DNA of 64,000 nucleotides from Allacma fusca (lineage: Eukaryota; Arthropoda; Collembola; Symphypleona; Sminthuridae). Location: positions 72,155,067-72,219,066 of the forward strand of contig OX359245.1 of NCBI GenBank assembly GCA_947179485.1, written 5' to 3'. Shown here one piece after another: positions 58,464 to 64,000 of this stretch. Position 1 is the first letter of the stretch. Every line of letters begins with the position of its first letter. The translations under genes and the position numbers were made by a program. Under the pieces are notes generated by a model. It saw only the letters and a list, made by a program, of their open reading frames with translations, did not search any database and was not told where the DNA came from.

Positions 58464-59224
58464 TAGCTGGGCTCCACAAAACACTTCGCTCACATCAGCC
58501 CATAAACAACCAAAGGGGTAAAATATTTGACTTCCCTACTTTTTAGTAGTGTGTTGCAAATTTTTCAAAATTAGTTCCATACTTGTAGCTCAAAACCATA
58601 CAGCGGTCAAGAAAGTAACGTTTACATTACTATTTTGCTTACAAGTTTGCTGAACAGAAATGTTTTGATATAATTTAAATTTAGAAAACGCTATCCTCAT
58701 CTTTACAGATCATCTGTAACATTTCCACGTTTATTAGGGACCTGTTTGGTAATTGAGTCCTTGAGATTTTACAAATGCAGCAAAATTAACATTTAGAATC
58801 ATTCTTTTAGACAAAATACCAAGACACATTTCTAGAAACAAGTGGAGAATATTGGGAAATGCAATATTTATTTTACCTCTTCTCCTATGCTGATGATGTA
58901 ACTCTTCTACAACTTGTAAATACTTAGTGGATGTGGGGCATGCTAAAAGACGTGATACTATGTATGATACAATGTTCAGTTTGCTTTAAAGATCTTCACC
59001 TATACCATTCCACTTTTGATTCTGAAACACTTCTGTGGGTAATATTTTGGTGGATCTGCAAGTAGGCAAGTTAATTTTATTTCTAATCAAAAACACTTAG
59101 TTTTTCTGCTCTTCTATGAAAATACACAATAGTAAATACCGCTTTAGCTAGTCAAAATTACACACTAATTACTGTCATAATAACTGTCATGAATTATTAC
59201 ATATAACGTACTACTTAGACATTT
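58464..59224. other. intergenic stretch
   Basis: AT-rich; no gene or repeat recognised. Confidence 0.35.
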
Positions 59225-59510
59225 AGACCATTTAAACAAATCTGGATAAAGTACCAGGGTACCTGTATACGTGTACGACACTGAGATACCTGAGTATGGG
59301 TACAATTTTCGTGTCTTTTTCGGGTACGAGTACAATGCGGGTACAGATAAATGGTTTGAGATCCTATTGAGGGTACGGGTATGAAAAATATGTCCCCGGA
59401 TACTCGGGTATGGGTATAGATAATAGATATTGCAATATCCGCACTTCGGTCACGAGTACGGGTACCGATTTTTTGTACCCGTGCAGAGCAGTGGTTTCTT
59501 GACAGACGAA
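59225..59510. repeat. degenerate GTACCC-word element
   Basis: Dense GGTAC/GGGTACG words between AGTACCAGGGTACC and GTACCCGTGCAGAGCAGTG. The right end resembles the CAGTGCTC... terminus. The minus-strand ORF at 59215-59535 is an artefact of the words. Confidence 0.6.
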
Positions 59511-60089
59511 TTTCTTCGACTTTTTTTATTCTCAAACCAAACAGAAATGCTTTTCAAAAAAAGTGCGACTGTCATTGGTATGAAATTTGATTGATTCCTA
59601 ATTTAATTCGGTGCATGCCTAGTGCGTTGAAAAATATTAACGTGACCTAGTCCTTGAGAAAAGGAAATAAAATTTTCTTGAATTTAAGCTTAATTTTTTA
59701 AGCTAAGCTCCAACCGTTCCCCGCATCCTTCTGGACCACATCTCTTCATGTTCACAATTATCAACATAAAGACCTATGAAATGGCTCCCTGGCAAGCTCT
59801 TACACGTTCCTCCAAAAAAATCTCAAACGATTTATGTAAAACAATTTTATCTGATAATGGCATGAGGAAATTAAAATTACCAAAAAACTACTTTTCTTCA
59901 TCCTCATGACCCCAGTGACTTAAAGTAATCACACAGGACAAATCAAATGGTTCTAGAAATTCGTGAGCCGAATTTACTACAAAATGGAGAAATCAAATAC
60001 ACGAGGCTTCCCCTAGTGTGGACTATATGGTTATTTAATGACTATATGTAGATACATAATTATACACACATATGCATATACAGTACAAG

Positions 60090-60780
60090 GGAACAGAATA
60101 ATTTGTCCTCATCGCAGCATTCAAGCCCCTCAAAAAATATCGAATCTTCATCCGAGTAGGAAAGTAATGGAAAAAGGTATATCCTCAAAGCAGCACATAA
60201 ATATAGATTTTCATAGAAGACACGCGACGTCACAGGGAGTCACTCATTACTGTAGACGGTTAATCAATGGCTTTGTAGTCAGTCAGTCTAAAATAGGAGA
60301 TTTTTGGGTGAGGTTAATAATAAAAATTGTTGCCCTTCTTATGCTTCCGATTATTTTTATTTTTGATCAATTTTATACAAAAAGTCGTAATCTTCAGAAC
60401 TGTACGTGGTCTCCCTCACAACGACTGGTTCCCGAATTAGCACACACGTATGAGAAGGTCACAAAAATAAGACCAGCGACGAGCATTTTGCTGAAATCAC
60501 AGTGACAATACTTTGTACACTTATCTGCCAGGGACTGACACCTAGTTACTCAATAATTAAACAAGTATTTGGGCGCATGCGCATAAAAGGGTCCAGGCTA
60601 CTAATTTGCCCTCACAGGAATATTTCAGCCCCTTATAAAGTATCAAATCTTCATTTATGTGGAATAGTATGGGGAAATGATATATCCTTAGCGCAGCACA
60701 TATTAAAGGCACGTGACGGCACAAGGATTCAGTCATTCTTGTGGATGACGAATGGATGACTTTGTAGTAAGTTAATTTTA
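60090..60780 (-). pseudogene. decayed small secreted peptide gene region
   Basis: On the minus strand, ATG 60486 starts MLVAGLIFVTFSYVCANSG, a signal peptide plus the ANSG motif of the 32-kb gene. The frame then shifts (3-bp-incompatible deletion) and stops at 60396-60394, while the SSEDY-coding sequence follows in another frame. The 3' flank (60200-60330) matches 31980-32060 and 22010-21960. A second partial copy of that flank is at 60660-60780. The plus-strand ORFs (60038-60505 and 60502-60759) are antisense shadows. Confidence 0.55.
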
Positions 60781-60789
60781 AATGGAATA

Positions 60790-61890
60790 TTTTCTGAATT
60801 TTGTCAAAATGTAATTGCAAACTTGCCTAATTTGCGTAAATTTAGAATTAGTAAATTAGGGCATTTAGAATTTAGAAAAAATAGATCCGCCTGAGAATAT
60901 TTTAAAATTCTATTTAGTCAAATTGCTCTGAAAGCAGTTACAATGTATTTCCTTTATAATGGCTTCCACGGGATAGTGACAACCCTTTCACTGTGTAAAG
61001 ATGCCTCTGTAAGATAAAATTACACGTCCAAGCCTAAATGTTGTTTATGAATGTTTTCCGCTCATCTGCACTCAGAAACTATGTACGTTTCTTGAAATAA
61101 GATCAAATATGAGCTCCTGATGATAGTAATGCTCACAAATATAGTTTTTGCGTAAGACATTCCAAACGACCATTAATTTATGCAATTTTAGATTTTTAGA
61201 TAATTATAGACATTAAAGTTCACACTATATACAATTATATTACTAGAGTATAGTTACAGCTATAGAAATGACTTACATTCTTTCGAAATTTAAACATTTG
61301 TTCTTTGTTTAAAAAAAATATTGGTTGATGTCACTGCTCGTAATACGTAATTGTCACCACACAAATCTACACTTTGCTAAAATCGGTGGGAAATCGCAGT
61401 TTGTCAGATTTTATGTATTTTAAAATTTTGAACCATTCCATGCGTGCAACGTTTTTCAGTCAAAGCGTTCTACATAATTATGTGTAACACACAACGGCCC
61501 TTTCAATTTGTGCCGATTCACACTATAAATTCCCAAATCCCTTAATCATTTAAAATCATGACATTACAGAGGGAAAACTGGCCCTGAGAAATACAATGAT
61601 AGTTAGAAGTGTATATGAAGTGTAGTGTAGTAAGAAGTTACAAATGATTGCATTTCGACATTAAACCTATTGTATTAGAAAATATTTTAATTTGAAATAT
61701 AGATATATACCCCCGGCACTTTGTACCAATCAGAAACTAACGTGTTTATTAATTAGGGGGAAAATAATTTGCAACGATTTCATATCAGAATACAGAATGA
61801 GGCACATAACCATTACATTATTTAATTACACTGCGATTTCCGTAATCCAAGACAATAGTTCAACTTCAACCTGGAAATTTGTAGGATAAG
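60790..61890. other. intergenic stretch
   Basis: AT-rich and without a supported feature; lies downstream of the 62-kb gene (minus strand). Confidence 0.35.
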
Positions 61891-61894
61891 AACT

Positions 61895-62751
61895 TCAGAG
61901 TGTGAAGTTAAAAACCTCAACGGTCAGAGTGCTTGGCGTCTCTTTTGGGGTGAAAGTCAGCTTGGCGTAAACATTTCCCTCATGAATTAGCAGACTCTTC
62001 GTTGTATTGTAAATCACCTACAAACAAAATTATGGACTCGATTTGAACTGTTGTATTTAAAGAAATGCGTGAGTGTGACTATTTTCTACAAACTCAACAC
62101 TTTCAGGAAATAAATTATTTAAGACTTAGTAAACGAAACAATATTAGCAAAATAAATCAGAATGCAATTTTCTCACGAACATCTGTTTCACATCGATACT
62201 TTTCAATTGGTTGAGTGGGTCTTCCAGGATGTGTGCATCTATTCCATCCTATAGTGAAATCGGGAGCATTTTTCGACAAGAAAGATGCCGCAAACGTTCG
62301 ACCATAAATACCATGAACATCAAAGAACACGTGCAGGGAGGAATTTGTTCCCTCTATGCGGTACAACATCGTTGCAGTGACGTCACCATCACTTTGTAAT
62401 ATTTAATAAAAAACCAGTTTAAAAATTAATTAAATATGTCCACAATATTGAAAGCGCAGTGCTCGTTCCGTATTAATCCAAATTGAGAGCAACCCCGAAC
62501 GGAATTATCCTCAGTCTCAAAGAAAATGATTAAATGTCGAAATCAAAATACGTGTTTTGAATTTGTTTTCGATTTGTATAATTGCCAAAATTTGGGTAAC
62601 TAAAATTGTCATTTTTCATGAACTTACTTATCCGGTGTGAATGTGGCCACTTGAGCTGCTTGAGAAGGAACGTTGTTCGGAGGATTAATTTGAGCAGAAC
62701 CGTAATGAAGATCTAACTGGCATCCTATTAAGGCAGTTTCCATGTAGTTTA
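61895..62751 (-). CDS. C-terminal exons of an unidentified, probably secreted protein
   Basis: Three exons on the minus strand: 62751-62628, 62391-62181 and 62017-61895 (TGA 61897-61895). Joins: acceptor TTTACAG before the first, GATAA|GTAAGT donor, acceptor ACAAAG, then GAT|GTTCGT as the donor that keeps frame, acceptor TTTGTAG. Protein segments: METALIGCQLDLHYGSAQIN, then DGDVTATMLYRIEGTNSSLH with VFFDVHGIYGRTFAASFL and a CTHPGRPTQP stretch, then TLTVEVFNFTL at the C-terminus. Alternating hydrophobic strands, several Cys and N-glycosylation sites (NSS, NTT, NFT) suggest a beta-rich extracellular protein. The first visible exon starts mid-codon, so upstream exons exist, beyond 62755 and possibly outside the window. 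Family not recognised. The GTGAGA donor 4 bp further on would shift the frame to an early stop. Confidence 0.65.
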
Positions 62752-63376
62752 CTGTAAATAAGTGTTTTCGGAAATTCTCATCGTTTCAAGAATCGTTTTA
62801 CTTTAGAATTTTAAAATTCTAACATTTTATGATTATATTCTTGGATGTTGTTTTAGTTCCGAGTGATTCTACGGAATTGGGGTTGGACTCAACTACATTT
62901 GGTTGCAGCATAAAGAGTTTTCACAAGACCCCCAAAATAATGCTCGTTGATTTTTCAGATAAAGTTGTATATTATATTGTTTTTGAGTTTAATTTTTGAA
63001 ACTTCATGATAGAGCAAAACTTCTCAAACAATATATTCAATCCAGCCTACCCTATTGTGAGCAGTTCCACTGGACACAAATTGACTTGAATTCTCTCGTG
63101 TTATGTTGGATTCCTGTTATGATTCAATGATTATGGTCAAAGTAAAAATTGGATTGAGTACTAAACAAATATGCGATTTTTAGGGGGTCATACCATTGGA
63201 ATGACGTTGCCAGAATTAGATTGAACCAATTCGTGAAATTTAAAAGAATTTACATGGAACTTAACAAGCTAATTTTGCAATGACATGATCTGGAACAAAT
63301 ATGAAAATTTGACATTTCCCACTTGCCTTCTATTTCTTATAAAATATTATTTCGCATGGAACAATGTATTTTTAAT
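62752..63376. other. probable upstream intron of the 62-kb gene
   Basis: No exon recognised. Expected to be intronic for the minus-strand gene. Confidence 0.3.
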
Positions 63377-63595
63377 CAGGGCTGGTCATTCGAATCGGAA
63401 TTAGAATTTGAATCGGTATTTCATTCCTATTTTTTGGTATTTTTATCGGAATTGGTATTTTTAATTATATTTTTTCAAGTATTTAAATCTATATTGAATC
63501 GAAAAGAAATAACTTTATTCGAATCAGTATTCAAAATATATTTGAATACTGTATCGAATACTTGGATATTCGAAAAATCCGTGACATTTTGAAGT
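63377..63595. mobile_element. hAT-like element end, CAGGGCTGGTCATTCG
   Basis: From CAGGGCTGGTCATTCGAATC onward the sequence matches the complement of the right end of 53259-54890 (GGAATTAGAATT, CGGTATTTCATTCCTATTTTTTGG). Interior words GAATCGGTATT. The opposite terminus is not visible, so this is a truncated or diverged copy without the satellite. Confidence 0.65.
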
Positions 63596-64000
63596 TTATC
63601 TCGTAAATTTAAACAACAAAAGAAATTTTCAGACAGCCATTACATAACTTTTTAAAACTAATTACTCATTGAAATACAAAATTTAGGATTACGTTTGACT
63701 CCATAAAATAACGCAGAGCAATAGTACTAATTTTTTATGGAAATTAATTTGCTGCAATCTGTTTCCAATTAATTCATTTGTCAGTAATTATCTCAATTGA
63801 TAAAAACGGGTCTAATATTGTCGGGGGAAAAAGCATGCAGCTCACGTTTTTACTACTAGAGTATCTCTGAAAAACAAATTGAATCAACAAGTTCTATACG
63901 GTTATGGTGTACTTGTGTAGATTAAGCAGTAAAGCTATTATAAAATGGTTTCGCATATTCACTGGCTTCTTTTCAATCGTAATTGCCGAATTCAGATGTT

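Noticed and set aside
60038..60505. Plus-strand 155-codon ORF
   Set aside because: Runs antisense through the decayed secreted-peptide gene; homologous regions at 21.8 and 32.1 kb do not keep this frame open.

Overview
This is an AT-rich, intron-containing, repeat-dense animal nuclear sequence. Multi-exon genes use GT-AG introns, and most of the window is transposable-element sequence. The gene content (a DBH/MOXD1-type copper monooxygenase and a secreted beta/gamma-crystallin-domain protein) together with BEL/Pao, Tc1 and hAT-like elements suggests an arthropod. A springtail (Collembola) is my best guess, by inference only. I see no bacterial operons, rRNA, canonical tRNA gene or CRISPR array.

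Host genes are few. A two-exon secreted crystallin-like gene lies at 10176-10937 (+). A complete ten-exon MOXD1-like gene (591 codons, every splice phase consistent) lies at 44383-40531 (-). A broken, intron-retaining paralogue of it, exons 2-10 in the opposite orientation, lies at 16403-20838 (+). A short signal-peptide gene is at 32278-32126 (-), with decayed relatives near 21.8 and 60.4 kb. The last three exons of an unidentified gene are at 62751-61895 (-). Two inverted segmental duplications carry unidentified gene pieces: 26.8-29.2 kb against 55.0-57.8 kb, and 39.2-40.2 kb against 49.6-51.4 kb.

Mobile elements dominate. There is a complete short BEL/Pao-type LTR element (22882-25688) with a 5-bp target duplication, two almost identical LTRs, and gag plus protease but no reverse transcriptase. 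A damaged non-LTR retrotransposon occupies about 45570-49250 (-). There is a Tc1/mariner relic near 14.3-14.9 kb and a tRNA-like SINE family (17.0-17.5 and 5.1-5.97 kb).

The most striking content is a large set of non-autonomous elements with short inverted termini starting CAG/TAG/CAA. Nine of them are bounded by 8-bp target duplications (eight exact repeats listed in the findings plus one more in the segmental duplication), the hallmark of hAT transposition. In most of them the interior is built from degenerate repeats of one short word that also occurs at or just inside the terminus (GTACCC, GGGAC/GTCCC, GGTCTGG, ATAGGATAGG, ATTTTGTATTTG). One has grown an internal 30-bp satellite of about 1.3 kb. 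They insert into each other, so relative ages can be read directly. This looks like a mobile-satellite system and is the main discovery candidate here.
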